DNA of 64,000 nucleotides from DATAVB01 sp036267955 (lineage in GTDB: Bacteria; Actinomycetota; Actinomycetes; Mycobacteriales; QHCD01): contig DATAVB010000148.1 in assembly GCA_036267955.1 (NCBI GenBank), positions 1 to 64,000 of the forward strand, given 5' to 3'. The translations under genes were made by a program, and so were the position numbers. The notes under the pieces were generated by a model that was given only the letters and a program-made list of their open reading frames with translations, did no database searches and was not told the origin of the DNA. Positions 8,635 through 17,909 of the stretch are shown piece after piece. How positions within the stretch are numbered: the stretch's first letter is position 1; each line of letters starts with the position of its first letter.

Positions 8635-9617
8635 CCCACGGTCGCCTTCGGCGATATGGCCGCATACTTTGCCGGTCCGATCCCGGAAATGTCCTGCAGC
8701 TGGTCGACGCTCTGGAACGCGCCATTGCTGGTCCGCCAGTCCAGGATCTTCTGCGCCGTCGACGGGCCCACGCCGGGCAGCGTCTCGAGCTGCTCGAGGG
8801 TCGCGGTGTTGAGGTTGACCGGCCCGGCCGGCTCGGCCGGACCAGCCGCCCCCGATGGACCTCCGGCGGCCGGCGGACCGGCGCCGGTGACGCCCGGCAC
8901 GCCAACGACGACCTGCTCACCGTCGGTGAGCACCTTGGCCAGATTGAGCAGGCCGAGGTGCGCCCCGGGCGACAGCCCGCCGGCAGCGGCGATCGCGTCC
9001 ACCACTCGCGATCCGGGCGGCAGCTCGACCACGCCGGGATGTCGTACCTTCCCGGCGACTGCCACCGCGATCCGGCTCGCCGATGCCGTCACCCCAGCCG
9101 TCACCCCAGCCGTCACGGGATGAGACAAGGTGGCGGCTGGCGGGGCCAGCGAGGTCGACAGCGGTACGGCGGGAGCCGAGGGCAGCGGCGCCACCGGCTG
9201 TGACACCGGGCGGGCATGCCAGACCACCACCCCGGTCACGGCGGCGGCCAGGACAGCGATCAGCACCACCAGCACCGCGGCGCGCCGCGAGGGGTCCCAC
9301 CGGATCCGCCGCCACAGCCCGGCCGGTCCCGGCGTCATCCGGTCGGTATCCTCATCCCCTCGCAGGGACCGATCCAGCAATGCCACGTCCGGCTCCTCTC
9401 CGTCGCGGTCGACCCGGCCGGCGAGGGGAAGGCCGAGATCGGTGCGGGGCACCCATCCGCTGCGCAGCACGACTCGCAGTCGGTCGCTGACCGCGTCGGC
9501 GTCCAAGGACGACCGGCGCGCCGAGGACCGGCCGACCTGCGACTGACGAACCAGCGGGATCCGCACAAGCACCGACGTTAGGAACGGAACCGGCCCGGAA
9601 CGACGCGCCGGCGCCAT
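8631..9617 (-). CDS. comEA: ComEA family DNA-binding protein
   Basis: The protein is up to 328 aa, with one transmembrane anchor near residues 112-135 (AAVLVVLIAVLAAAVTGVVV), a SLBB-type domain (IAVAVAGKVRHPGVVELP, about 180-245) and C-terminal helix-hairpin-helix motifs (VNLNTATLEQLETLPGVG and ISGIGPAKYAAI). It binds incoming DNA outside the membrane and hands it to ComEC, with which it is translationally coupled. The start is uncertain: no candidate between 9617 and 9569 has a clear ribosome binding site, and the ATG at 9617 lies close to the start of the divergent gene, so a shorter form is possible. Confidence 0.85.
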   Translation of the reverse strand: MAPARRSGPVPFLTSVLVRIPLVRQSQVGRSSARRSSLDADAVSDRLRVVLRSGWVPRTDLGLPLAGRVDRDGEEPDVALLDRSLRGDEDTDRMTPGPAGLWRRIRWDPSRRAAVLVVLIAVLAAAVTGVVVWHARPVSQPVAPLPSAPAVPLSTSLAPPAATLSHPVTAGVTAGVTASASRIAVAVAGKVRHPGVVELPPGSRVVDAIAAAGGLSPGAHLGLLNLAKVLTDGEQVVVGVPGVTGAGPPAAGGPSGAAGPAEPAGPVNLNTATLEQLETLPGVGPSTAQKILDWRTSNGAFQSVDQLQDISGIGPAKYAAISPKATVG

Positions 9618-9658
9618 CTGTGGACAACCGCGAACCTGTGGATGGGAGGATTGACAAC

Positions 9659-11245
9659 GTGGCCGATGTGCGTACGACCGAGCAGACGGCCGACGAGCCC
9701 GCCCCGGCGGAGCAACCGCCCACCGGCCGCGCCGTTGTCATCACCGCTGCCGCGGCTGCCGCGCTCGCCATCGCATACCTGCTGCTGGGTGCCGGCGGCA
9801 CCGACCTGTCGGCGCAGGCGGAGCGGGCTCAGTTCGCCTCCCGACACGGGCTCGTGCCAATCGATTTCAGCTGGTACGGCGGCACCAACCAGTTCGGCTA
9901 CAGCCTGGTCTCGCAGTTCGTCATGGCCGCCCTCGGCACCCGGCTCACCGGCGCACTCGCCGCGGCCGCTTCGGCGCTGGCGCTGACCGCACTGCTCGCC
10001 CGGACCGGGGCGAAACGACCCGAGCTCGGCGGCGTGGTCGCGGCGGTCTGCATTTTCGGAAACCTGGTCAGCGGCCGGATCACGTACGCCCTCGGTCTTG
10101 CCTTCGCCCTCGGCGCGCTGCTCGCCCTCACCGACCGCAACCCGCGGCGGCGGCTCGTACTCGCCGTGATCGGCGCCCTGCTCGCCTCGGCGACCAGCCC
10201 GGTGGCCGGCCTGTTCCTCGGGCTCGCCGCGGCCGCACTCATCGCCAGCCACAAGGTCAGGGACGGCCTCACCCTCGGAATCGCCGCAGTCGTGCCGATC
10301 GCGGTCGTCAGCGGGCTCTTCGGCGAGGGCGGCTGGATGAACATCAGCCGCTCGGACACCTGGCACGGGGTCGTGCTGAGCCTCGTCGTGCTGGTGTTCG
10401 TCCCCGGTCGCGCGGTCCGGATCGGCGCCGTTCTGTCGGCGCTCGGCGTGTTCGCCGCGTATCACGTGCACACTCCGGTCGGGCTCAACGCGATCCGGCT
10501 GGCCGTAATGTTCTGCATTCCGCTGCTGGTCGCGCGGTCGCGCTGGAATCTCCCAGCCGTCGCCGTCGTGGTGGCGCTGGTCTGGTGGTGGGTGCCACCG
10601 GTGATGACCGGTGATCTCGAGGACGCCGGCACCCACACCGCGCAGCAGAGCTACTACACCCCGCTGGTCGACGAGCTGCACACCCTGCAGCCGGCGGCCC
10701 GGGTCGAGGTGCCGCCGACCCGGGACTACTGGGAGTCGGTGCACGTCGCGGACGAGGTGCCGATCGCGCGCGGCTGGCTGCGACAGCTGGACATCGGCCG
10801 CAACCCGTTGTTCTTCAACGGAACCCTCACCGCCGACTCCTGGCACAGCTGGTTGCAGGACAACGGCGTCCGGTACGTGGCGCTGCCGGACGCCCAGCTG
10901 TCCTGGGTCGGATCCGGCGAGGCCAGGCTGATCCGCGCCGGCCAGCCGTACCTGCACAAGGTCTGGCAGGGCGCGCACTGGCAGCTTTACGCCGTGTCCG
11001 GCGCGACCGGGATCGCGCCGGGAGCCACCGTCGTACGGGCCGACTCCACCTCGGTCACGGTCCGCGTCAGCACGGCCGGTCCGGTGCCGGTGAAGGTCCG
11101 GTTCAGTCGCTGGCTCACGCTCGACCACTCCGGCGCCTGCCTGCGCCCGGCCGGCCGGTGGAGCGCCCTGCAGGTCGACAAGCCCGGCACATATCGGATC
11201 AGCAGTTCGCTGCACTGGCGCCAGTCGGCCCGCTGCCCCGGATGA
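9659..11245 (+). CDS. Polytopic membrane protein of unknown function
   Basis: The protein is 528 aa from the GTG at 9659, chosen for GGGAGGA nine bases upstream. A cytoplasmic tail of about 20 residues leads into some ten membrane segments (to about residue 315). The last 200 residues are hydrophilic and probably extracytoplasmic, with conserved-looking stretches VPPTRDYWESVHVADEVP and DNGVRYVALPDAQLSW. This layout resembles integral-membrane glycosyltransferase-like proteins with a C-terminal domain outside the membrane, but I see no diagnostic catalytic motif. It is divergent from comEA and convergent with degV. I do not recognise a specific family. Confidence 0.65.
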   Translation: MADVRTTEQTADEPAPAEQPPTGRAVVITAAAAAALAIAYLLLGAGGTDLSAQAERAQFASRHGLVPIDFSWYGGTNQFGYSLVSQFVMAALGTRLTGALAAAASALALTALLARTGAKRPELGGVVAAVCIFGNLVSGRITYALGLAFALGALLALTDRNPRRRLVLAVIGALLASATSPVAGLFLGLAAAALIASHKVRDGLTLGIAAVVPIAVVSGLFGEGGWMNISRSDTWHGVVLSLVVLVFVPGRAVRIGAVLSALGVFAAYHVHTPVGLNAIRLAVMFCIPLLVARSRWNLPAVAVVVALVWWWVPPVMTGDLEDAGTHTAQQSYYTPLVDELHTLQPAARVEVPPTRDYWESVHVADEVPIARGWLRQLDIGRNPLFFNGTLTADSWHSWLQDNGVRYVALPDAQLSWVGSGEARLIRAGQPYLHKVWQGAHWQLYAVSGATGIAPGATVVRADSTSVTVRVSTAGPVPVKVRFSRWLTLDHSGACLRPAGRWSALQVDKPGTYRISSSLHWRQSARCPG

Positions 11246-11286
11246 CCTGCCCGCGGCAAGATCCACCCGGATCGCGGCCCGATTTC

Positions 11287-11341
11287 CATGATCGTGATCG
11301 GCGGTTGGGGCTATACCAACCAAAAACCGATCATGATCATG
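11287..11341. repeat. Dispersed palindromic element, type A copy 1
   Basis: A 55-bp imperfect inverted repeat begins CATGATCGTGATCGG, has a GGGGCTATA centre and ends CCGATCATGATCATG. It sits between two convergent genes, and the degV stop codon lies inside its right end. The element at 31671-31725 is nearly identical in reverse orientation (about 52 of 55 bases). It could act as a bidirectional terminator, although it has no U-tract. Confidence 0.75.
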
Positions 11342-12257
11342 AAGCTGAGCCCGAAAACGTGGATTCGACGGGTGACACGACGACGCCGACCACACCCGGC
11401 CCGACGTGCGCCCCGATGACCGCACCGATCTCGCAGACGTAGCACTCCCGGATCCGGATCGGCCCGGAGCGCAGCAGCCCGACCAGTTTCTCGGCCCGTT
11501 CCGGCGCCGCAAGATGGTGTACGGCGATGTCGACACTGGCGGAACCGCCGTCGCCGTCGCTGGCGGCCGCAGCGGCCAGGGCGGCGAGCCGGGCCACTCC
11601 GCGCGAGGGCGTCCGGACCCGTTCCAGCGGCACGATGAGCCCGTCGGCGACGTGCAGGATCGGCTTCACCGACAGCGCCGTACCCAACAGCGCCCGGGCC
11701 GCTCCGATCCGACCGCCGCGACGCAGATGTTCCAGGGTGTCGAGGTAGAACATCGTCCGGGTCCCGGCGGCGACCCGTTCGGCGGTCGCGGCGACCTCCT
11801 CGACATCGGCGCCGACATCGGCGCCGGCATCGGCGGCTGCCGCCGCGGCGAGCACCGCGAAACCCAGCCCCATCGCGGTCGAGCGCGAGTCGATCACCCG
11901 CACCGGCAGCGGCGCCTCCTCGGCCGCGACCCGGGCCGCCGCCACCGTTCCGGACAGCGAGCCGGACAGGTGCACCGACACGACCGCGGTGGCACCGGCG
12001 TCGGAACAGGCCGCGTACGCCTCGGACAGTGCGGCCGGCGCCGGCCGGGAGGTGGTGACCCGGCCGCGTTCCAGCAGGGCCGCGGCGATGTCGGCCGGCG
12101 CGACGTCGACGCCCTCGGCGCCGAAGACCGATCCGTCGAGTTGCAGCGGGACCACGGTGACTCCGGCCGCCGCGGCCGGACCGGTCGGGAGGTACGCGGT
12201 GGAATCGGTCACAACCGCGACCCGACGTGGCCGGAGCCGGCCGGAGTTCGCGCGCAT
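11337..12257 (-). CDS. DegV family fatty-acid-binding protein
   Basis: The protein is about 306 aa from the ATG at 12257. The opening VAVVTDSTAYLP, the TSRPAP segment near residue 70 and the HLSGSLSGT motif near residue 95 are the DegV signatures that hold a long-chain fatty acid. DegV/FakB-type proteins present fatty acids to a kinase (FakA) in firmicutes; the actinobacterial role is less clear. In mycobacteria a degV gene also lies near comEA/comEC, so the placement is conserved. Its 3' end runs into the type A palindrome. Confidence 0.85.
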   Translation of the reverse strand: MRANSGRLRPRRVAVVTDSTAYLPTGPAAAAGVTVVPLQLDGSVFGAEGVDVAPADIAAALLERGRVTTSRPAPAALSEAYAACSDAGATAVVSVHLSGSLSGTVAAARVAAEEAPLPVRVIDSRSTAMGLGFAVLAAAAAADAGADVGADVEEVAATAERVAAGTRTMFYLDTLEHLRRGGRIGAARALLGTALSVKPILHVADGLIVPLERVRTPSRGVARLAALAAAAASDGDGGSASVDIAVHHLAAPERAEKLVGLLRSGPIRIRECYVCEIGAVIGAHVGPGVVGVVVSPVESTFSGSAS

Positions 12258-12337
12258 GACGACGACACTACGACCCCAGAGCCGCGCCGAGTCGTATTGA
12301 ATGGGAAGCAGCAACAGGACACAGCGAGAGGCATCCC

Positions 12338-13900
12338 GTGGACTCGGTATTTCACCTCAACGAGGACGACGACGTCGCGATCGCGCGCGCGGACCTGGCC
12401 GTCGGCGCCGTCATCGACAAAGCCGTCACCGACAAAGCCGTCACCGACAAAGCCGTCACCAACACCGCAGTGACGGCGCGGAACGCGGTGCCCCGGGGAC
12501 ACAAGATCGCGACCCGCGCGATCAGCACCGGGGAGCCGGTCCGCAAGTACGGCCAGACGATCGGCTTCGCCACCCGCGACATCGCGGCCGGCGACCACGT
12601 GCATTCACACAACCTGGAGTTCCGCGAGTTCGACCGGGACTACGCGTACGGCGTGGACGCCCGGCCGACCGCGTTCATCCCGGAGGCCGAGCGGGCCACC
12701 TTCGACGGCTACGTCCGTGCCGACGGCAAGGTCGGCACCCGCAACTACGTCGCGATCATCTGTTCGGTCAACTGCTCGGCGACCGCGGCCAAGCTCATCG
12801 TCGACCGGTTCCGCGGCTCGGCGCTGGAGGAGTATCCCGGCATAGACGGCGTCGTCGCGCTGACCCACACTCTGGGCTGCGGCACGGCCGGCGCCGGAAA
12901 CTACGGCTTCGACGTGTTCCGCCGCACGCTGACCGGGTACGCCAACCACCCCAACATCGTGGGTGTGCTGGCCCTGGGCCTGGGTTGCGAGGTCAACCAG
13001 ATCAACGACCTGATCAACGGCTGGGAGATGCCGCCGGACCGGCCGCTGTCCTGGATGACGATCCAGGAGCTCGGCGGCACCCGGAAGACCGTGGCCGAGG
13101 GCGAGTCGCGGGTCCGGGAGATGCTGACCAACGCCTCGGGGCTGAAGCGGCAGAAGGTGCCGGCCAGCAAGCTGGTGCTCGGCATGGAGTGCGGCGGCTC
13201 GGACGGCTACTCCGGCATCACCGCCAACCCGGCCCTGGGCGCGGCCGCCGACCTGTTGATCCGCAACGGCGGGATCGCGGCATTCGGCGAGACCACCGAG
13301 ATCTACGGCGCGGAGCACCTGTTGACCCGGCGGGCCGCCTCGCGCGCCGTCGGCGAAAAGCTGATCGACCGCATTCACTGGTGGGAGGAGCACGTCAAGC
13401 GCGACGGCACCTCCATCGACAACAACCCTTCCCCCGGTAACAAGGAGGGCGGGCTCACCACGATCCTGGAGAAGTCTCTGGGCGCGGCCGCCAAGGGCGG
13501 CACCACCGCGCTGACCGATGTCGTGGAGTACGCCGAGCCGCTCACCACGCCCGGCCTGACCTTCATGGACACCCCCGGCTACGACCCGGTCAACGCCACC
13601 GGTCTGGTCGCCGGCGGCGCCACCGTCATGTGTTTCACCACCGGCCGGGGCTCGGTATTCGGCTGCAAGCCGACCCCGTCGATGAAGCTCGCCACCAACA
13701 CCCCGATGTACGACCACATGTCCGAGGACATGGACGTGAATTGCGGCGTCGTCGCCGACGGCGAGAAAACGATTGAGGAAATGGGTCAGATCATCTTCGA
13801 TCGGATCCTGGAAACCGCCTCAGGTAAGCAGACCAAGAGCGAGGAGCTCGGTTTCGGCGACGAGGAGTTCGCCCCCTGGAGCCTCGCCACCACGGTCTGA
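12338..13900 (+). CDS. UxaA/GarD-type altronate or galactarate dehydratase
   Basis: The protein is 520 aa from a GTG at 12338 with GAGAGG upstream. It has an N-terminal SAF domain (to about residue 100, including VPRGHKIATRAI), then the dehydratase catalytic region (GTRNYVAIICSVNCSAT, HTLGCGTAGAGNYG, GMECGGSDGYSG, DTPGYDPVNATGL). The cysteines and the EMG..IFDRIL tail are as in altronate/galactarate dehydratases, Fe-dependent enzymes that dehydrate sugar acids to 2-keto-3-deoxy sugar acids. It combines the two halves in one chain. No other hexuronate genes are nearby, so the true substrate is open. The SAF domain carries a pentapeptide repeat insertion. Confidence 0.88.
   Translation: MDSVFHLNEDDDVAIARADLAVGAVIDKAVTDKAVTDKAVTNTAVTARNAVPRGHKIATRAISTGEPVRKYGQTIGFATRDIAAGDHVHSHNLEFREFDRDYAYGVDARPTAFIPEAERATFDGYVRADGKVGTRNYVAIICSVNCSATAAKLIVDRFRGSALEEYPGIDGVVALTHTLGCGTAGAGNYGFDVFRRTLTGYANHPNIVGVLALGLGCEVNQINDLINGWEMPPDRPLSWMTIQELGGTRKTVAEGESRVREMLTNASGLKRQKVPASKLVLGMECGGSDGYSGITANPALGAAADLLIRNGGIAAFGETTEIYGAEHLLTRRAASRAVGEKLIDRIHWWEEHVKRDGTSIDNNPSPGNKEGGLTTILEKSLGAAAKGGTTALTDVVEYAEPLTTPGLTFMDTPGYDPVNATGLVAGGATVMCFTTGRGSVFGCKPTPSMKLATNTPMYDHMSEDMDVNCGVVADGEKTIEEMGQIIFDRILETASGKQTKSEELGFGDEEFAPWSLATTV
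12416..12475. repeat. 15-bp in-frame tandem repeat in the dehydratase gene
   Basis: GACAAAGCCGTCACC is repeated three times perfectly at 12416-12460 and once in degenerate form to 12475, encoding DKAVT three times and then NTAVT. It lies in the SAF domain just before the conserved PRGHK motif. Copy-number change would add or remove five residues without shifting the frame. Confidence 0.85.
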
Positions 13901-13907
13901 GCGACCG

Positions 13908-14654
13908 TTACGCAATGGTCCGGAAATGGGTGACCGGGCCGTGGTCAAGAAAGGCGTGCAGGGCGAATCCCGGGGGCACGTCGGTGTCGGCGAAGACACT
14001 CGGATTGGTACGGAATTCGCCGGGCAGTTTCAGGCCGGACGCGATGGCGGGCGCTATCCGCAGCGGCACGCCGGCGAATTCGGTCGCGGCCGCGGTGTGC
14101 ACGTGGCCGGCGAGAATTGCCGCAATCGCGCTGGATTCCTTGAGTACGGCCCGGAAATCGTCCGGATTTGTCAGTCGCAGCGCATCCACCCCTGGATGTC
14201 CTATATGGACCGGCGGATGGTGCAGGCACACCACGGCCCGGGCGCCGTCCGGCACGGTCCGCAGCTGCTCCCGCAGCCAATCCAGCGTCGACGCCGTCAG
14301 TTCACCCTCGTCGCGACCGGGAATGGTCGAGTCCAACAACAGCAGGACCGTGTCCTCGAGCTGCCGGCGTTGATTCACCGGGCCTTCGGTGCCGGTCGCG
14401 CCGATCGCAGTCCGGAATGCCTCCCGGTCATCGTGGTTGCCGGGCAACAAGAGCACCGGCAGGTGGAGCTCCAGCAGCCGCAGCGCCGTCTCGTACTGCT
14501 CCGGCCTGCCCTCGTCGGCGACGTCACCGGTTACCACCACGGCGTCGATGGCGTCGGCTGAGTCGCGGACGTAGCTCACCACCCGGCGCAGCCGTTCCGC
14601 GCTGCGGACCGTCCCGTCGATGTGGCAGTCACTGAGCTGGGCAACGGTGAACAC
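13908..14654 (-). CDS. cpdA: CpdA-type cyclic nucleotide phosphodiesterase (calcineurin-like)
   Basis: The protein is 248 aa. All metallophosphoesterase motifs are present in order: D-x-H (SDCH), GDVAD, GNHDD, HHPP and GHVH. The compact form matches class III cAMP phosphodiesterases (CpdA, Rv0805-like), which hydrolyse cAMP/cGMP and other phosphodiesters with two bound metal ions. GTG at 14654 gives the usual start (VFTVAQLSDCH) with GGGAGG four bases upstream. An ATG at 14666 would add four residues but lacks a ribosome binding site. It diverges from the AlgJ-like gene across 168 bp. Confidence 0.85.
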   Translation of the reverse strand: MFTVAQLSDCHIDGTVRSAERLRRVVSYVRDSADAIDAVVVTGDVADEGRPEQYETALRLLELHLPVLLLPGNHDDREAFRTAIGATGTEGPVNQRRQLEDTVLLLLDSTIPGRDEGELTASTLDWLREQLRTVPDGARAVVCLHHPPVHIGHPGVDALRLTNPDDFRAVLKESSAIAAILAGHVHTAAATEFAGVPLRIAPAIASGLKLPGEFRTNPSVFADTDVPPGFALHAFLDHGPVTHFRTIA

Positions 14655-14822
14655 GCGACCTCCCATGGAAGAGCAGACTAACGGTGGCCGACGACTCGTG
14701 GCGCGGAACTGCCGAACGGGTGACTGGCCGCGGTACCGCTGAGTTACAGTCCAGGGCAGCCACGATCCGTAGGCGAGCGCATGCGGATGCGGCGTAACCC
14801 ACCTATTTTGAGGAGCGCGGAG

Positions 14823-16106
14823 ATGCGGCCCGGCCAACAACAGCCAAGCCGCGTTTCCGCGCCCGGCCGGACATTGCGGCGCGTTCGTCGCCCATTGGGC
14901 CTTGTCTGCGCGGTGGTTTTCTTCTTCACACCGTTGGCGGCCAGGGCATTCGGGCAGCAGGCGGTCGCATTCGAAAATCACGCGCTGGCGGCCTTTCCCC
15001 ATCCGACGAGTTGGAAGTTCTTCAGCGCATTCGACACCTGGTCGGTCGATCACCTTCCACTGCGCCAGTACGCGGTACGCGGCGACGCCAACCTGTCGCA
15101 GTCGGTCTTCGGCCAGCCGCCGCAATACGGCGGCGGAAACGCCGACACCGGTCTGCCCGCCGGCGTGGGTCCAAAACCCGCCACAACCCCGTCCGATCAA
15201 CCCGATCCCGCGTACGCCCGAGTCATCTCGGGCAAGGACGGCTGGCTCTTCCTCGGCGCCGACGCCTCCAGCGCCTGCAAGCCCAAGCGGGACATGTCCG
15301 ATGAACTCGCTCTGATCGACAAACTGGGCCGAGCCGTCGAGGCGTCCGGTCGCCAGTTCGTTTTCACGGTGGCCCCGGACAAGAGCACGATCGAGCCCGA
15401 CAAGTTGCCCAGTTCCTTCTACGGCAAAGAATGCATGACCCGGCAGAAGAACCTGTTCTGGGACGAGGCCCGGGCGAATCCGCCGACCGGTTTCCTCGAT
15501 CTGCGTACGCCGCTGGAGGCGCAGCAGAAGGCCGATGGCGTGCCGATCTACCGCCAGACCGACTCGCACTGGGCGCCACGCGGATCGGCCGTATACGCGC
15601 AACAACTCGCCGACCGACTGCAGCCCGGCCTCTGGGACGGCACGCAGGTCGTCTCCAAGGGGACCGGCAGCGGCCGCGGCGATCTGTCCATCTACGCCGG
15701 TCTGCCGACCGCGGACCACTTCCAGGCCTGGAAGGTGGAACGTCCCGGCATCGTGGTCGGCTACAGCGGCGCCCCGCATCCGCTGGCCAAGCCGCGCACC
15801 ATTCTCAACCGCCCGACTTCCGGAAGTGTCCGGCTCTTCGACCAGAAGACCCTGCTGCTCGGCGATTCGTTCACCGATGCCGCCGCCACCGATCTGCTTC
15901 CGTTGTTCCGGCAGGTGACCCTGCTGCACAACACCTCATCCCTGGGTTATCCGGACGCGCTGAACAAGGCATTCGTCGACAACAACGTCGTCGTCCTGGA
16001 AGTGGTGGAACGCAGCGTGATCGGCGGCGGGATCGGGCTTCTCGGGCCGAAGCATCTGCCGGACATCATGGCCGCGCTTGCCGCGCACCCGCTGCGCCCG
16101 CACTGA
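14823..16106 (+). CDS. AlgJ/AlgX-like exported SGNH protein (putative O-acetyltransferase)
   Basis: The protein is 427 aa from the ATG at 14823, preceded by GAGGAG. One N-terminal membrane anchor or signal (residues about 23-45, LGLVCAVVFFFTPLAARAFG) puts the catalytic part outside. The motifs TDSHWAPRG and LLLGDSFTD are the Asp-His and Ser signatures of the AlgJ/AlgX family, which O-acetylate alginate and other secreted polysaccharides using an acetyl donor passed by an MBOAT protein. No MBOAT gene is visible in this window. The SGNH gene starts 24 bp downstream, so the two are probably one operon. Confidence 0.75.
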   Translation: MRPGQQQPSRVSAPGRTLRRVRRPLGLVCAVVFFFTPLAARAFGQQAVAFENHALAAFPHPTSWKFFSAFDTWSVDHLPLRQYAVRGDANLSQSVFGQPPQYGGGNADTGLPAGVGPKPATTPSDQPDPAYARVISGKDGWLFLGADASSACKPKRDMSDELALIDKLGRAVEASGRQFVFTVAPDKSTIEPDKLPSSFYGKECMTRQKNLFWDEARANPPTGFLDLRTPLEAQQKADGVPIYRQTDSHWAPRGSAVYAQQLADRLQPGLWDGTQVVSKGTGSGRGDLSIYAGLPTADHFQAWKVERPGIVVGYSGAPHPLAKPRTILNRPTSGSVRLFDQKTLLLGDSFTDAAATDLLPLFRQVTLLHNTSSLGYPDALNKAFVDNNVVVLEVVERSVIGGGIGLLGPKHLPDIMAALAAHPLRPH

Positions 16107-16130
16107 CAGTCGAGCCGACGGGAAGGTCCG

Positions 16131-17300
16131 ATGAATCTCCGCGAATACCTCAGCGAAGCCGTGTGGACCCGCGAGGCGGTCGACCGGTTCCTGGACGCCG
16201 GCCACCCCAACTGGGCGACCTTCGACCCCGTGACGGGCTACCGACTGCACGACATCGTGATGCGCGACGGCATCGACGGCTGCGCCACCCTCAACACCTA
16301 TAAGCCGAACACTGCCCGTACCACCATCCATTACGCCGACCAACCGTGCCGCATCAACACCTACGGTGACAGCTTCACCCAGTGCCACCAGGTCAGCGAC
16401 GGCGAAACCTGGCAGGAAATTCTCGCCGCCCATTTCGGTGAGCCCATTCGTAATTTCGGCGTGGGCGGACACGGCGTTTACCAGGCATATCGCCGGATGC
16501 GCCAGATCGAGGCGACGCCGGACGCGGCGAGTCACATCGTGCTGAATATCTTCGACGACGACCACATTCGCAATCTGGACCAGGCCCGCTGGTTCCGGTT
16601 GGAGGAATTCCGGCGCGACATAGGCGAATTGATCCGGGTCATGTTCCACGCCAATCCGTGGGCGCACGTCCGCCTCGACCCAGCCAGCGGAGTCTTCGTC
16701 GAATGGGAGAATCCGTTCCCGACCCCGGAATCGCTCTATCAATTGTGCGATCCCGACGTGGTCTACGAGCGCTTCGCCCGGGACGAGGTGGTGCGGCTGC
16801 ACTGTCTCGCCAACGGTATCGACATCGGCGAAACCGCCGAGCTACGTCACTTGGCCGACCGGCTCGGCGTCGCCGTCGATCTCGCTTCACCGAATGGCGC
16901 GGCCTCGCTGCTGTCCGCCTACGGTCTGCAGGCCACGCTCTTCACCCTCGGCCTGGTCCGCGACTACGCCGACAGTACGGGCCGGAAGCTGATCGTCCTG
17001 CTGAGCTACGGCGGCGAGCAGGTCCGGTCCGTGCTCGATGGCGGCACCCGCGCCGACCAGCCGCTCCTGGCCCACCTCGACGTACTCGGCATTCCCTATG
17101 TCGACGCGTTGGCGGCGCATGTCCGGGACGCCGCGGCGTTCCGGCTGGATGCCCGCGACTACACCGATCGCTATTACAACAGGCACTACAACCCGCTCGG
17201 CAACCATTTCTTCGCCTTCGCCGCCAAGCCGGCGCTGCTGTCCTGGCTGGACCCCAAACCACCCACGTACCGGGACTCCACCGTCACCCCGATCCGCTGA
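16131..17300 (+). CDS. SGNH/GDSL-type hydrolase-like protein
   Basis: The protein is 389 aa with GGGAAGG upstream of the ATG. There is no signal peptide. YGDSFTQC near residue 82 is the block I serine motif, NFGVGGHGVYQ the Gly block and NPLGNHFFAFA near the end the His block, so a complete SGNH-type active site is plausible. It lies 24 bp after the AlgJ-like gene and is probably co-transcribed. I infer acyl transfer or esterase activity on a carbohydrate, but the substrate is unknown. Its last 17 bases overlap the converging kinase gene. Confidence 0.65.
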   Translation: MNLREYLSEAVWTREAVDRFLDAGHPNWATFDPVTGYRLHDIVMRDGIDGCATLNTYKPNTARTTIHYADQPCRINTYGDSFTQCHQVSDGETWQEILAAHFGEPIRNFGVGGHGVYQAYRRMRQIEATPDAASHIVLNIFDDDHIRNLDQARWFRLEEFRRDIGELIRVMFHANPWAHVRLDPASGVFVEWENPFPTPESLYQLCDPDVVYERFARDEVVRLHCLANGIDIGETAELRHLADRLGVAVDLASPNGAASLLSAYGLQATLFTLGLVRDYADSTGRKLIVLLSYGGEQVRSVLDGGTRADQPLLAHLDVLGIPYVDALAAHVRDAAAFRLDARDYTDRYYNRHYNPLGNHFFAFAAKPALLSWLDPKPPTYRDSTVTPIR

Positions 17301-17805
17301 CACCGCCGTCGGCGACGGCCTTGCGCAACCGGTCGACGCAGTCCGGCACCGACAGCACGGCGGTGTCCAGCACTATCCGTTCGGTGGTCCACGACTCGTA
17401 CTCCCGGTCCCGGATCTCCTGCCAGGTCGGGATTCGCAGGTCCGGAATGTCCACCACCCGGGTGGTGGCGCGGCGTTCGTGCTCGACCGGGTCGGAGCAG
17501 ACCACCTCGACATCCACCGACGGCACTCCCGCCGCGGTGGCCGCCGCCCGCCAGGCCGAACGGGTGACCTTCAGCGGGTTCACCGACTCCGCCACCACGG
17601 TGAGGCCCTGCTTCAGATAGTCCTCGGCCAGCGCGTACGCCACGTCGTAGCCCACCGGCCCCAGGGGTTGGGTGCCGAAACCGCAGCGCACGATGGCCTG
17701 CTCGATCGTGTCGATGCGCAGATGTACGCCACCCAGCTCGCGGGCCACGGCCCGGGAGACCGTGGTCTTCCCGGTCGCGGGCAGACCTCCGATGATGATG
17801 AGCAC
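17284..17805 (-). CDS. P-loop kinase-like ATP-binding protein
   Basis: The protein is about 173 aa from the GTG at 17805, which follows GGAGGGAG. The Walker A motif GLPATGKT occupies residues 7-14, an RIDTIEQ segment about 15 residues later fits the substrate-binding region, and the rest resembles AAA_33-type small-molecule or nucleoside kinases. An ATG at 17853 is also in frame but has no ribosome binding site. The phosphate acceptor is unknown. It converges with the SGNH gene (17-bp overlap). Confidence 0.75.
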   Translation of the reverse strand: MLIIIGGLPATGKTTVSRAVARELGGVHLRIDTIEQAIVRCGFGTQPLGPVGYDVAYALAEDYLKQGLTVVAESVNPLKVTRSAWRAAATAAGVPSVDVEVVCSDPVEHERRATTRVVDIPDLRIPTWQEIRDREYESWTTERIVLDTAVLSVPDCVDRLRKAVADGGVSGSG

Positions 17806-17841
17806 GCTGCATTCTCCCTCCACCGATGACCCGCCATTCTC

Positions 17842-17897
17842 CATGATCGACATCGGCTAAGTGTCGCTATAGCGGCACTCAGCCGATGTCGATCATG
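17842..17897. repeat. Dispersed palindromic element, type A variant
   Basis: Two 26-bp arms with two mismatches flank a TATA loop. The left arm starts CATGATCGACATCGGC and the right arm ends GTCGATCATG. The ends and the GCTATAGC centre match the type A elements at 11287 and 31671, while the stem between them is different. It lies between leuS (3' end at 17910) and the kinase gene start. Confidence 0.75.
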
Positions 17898-17909
17898 AAA
17901 GCGAGGGCG

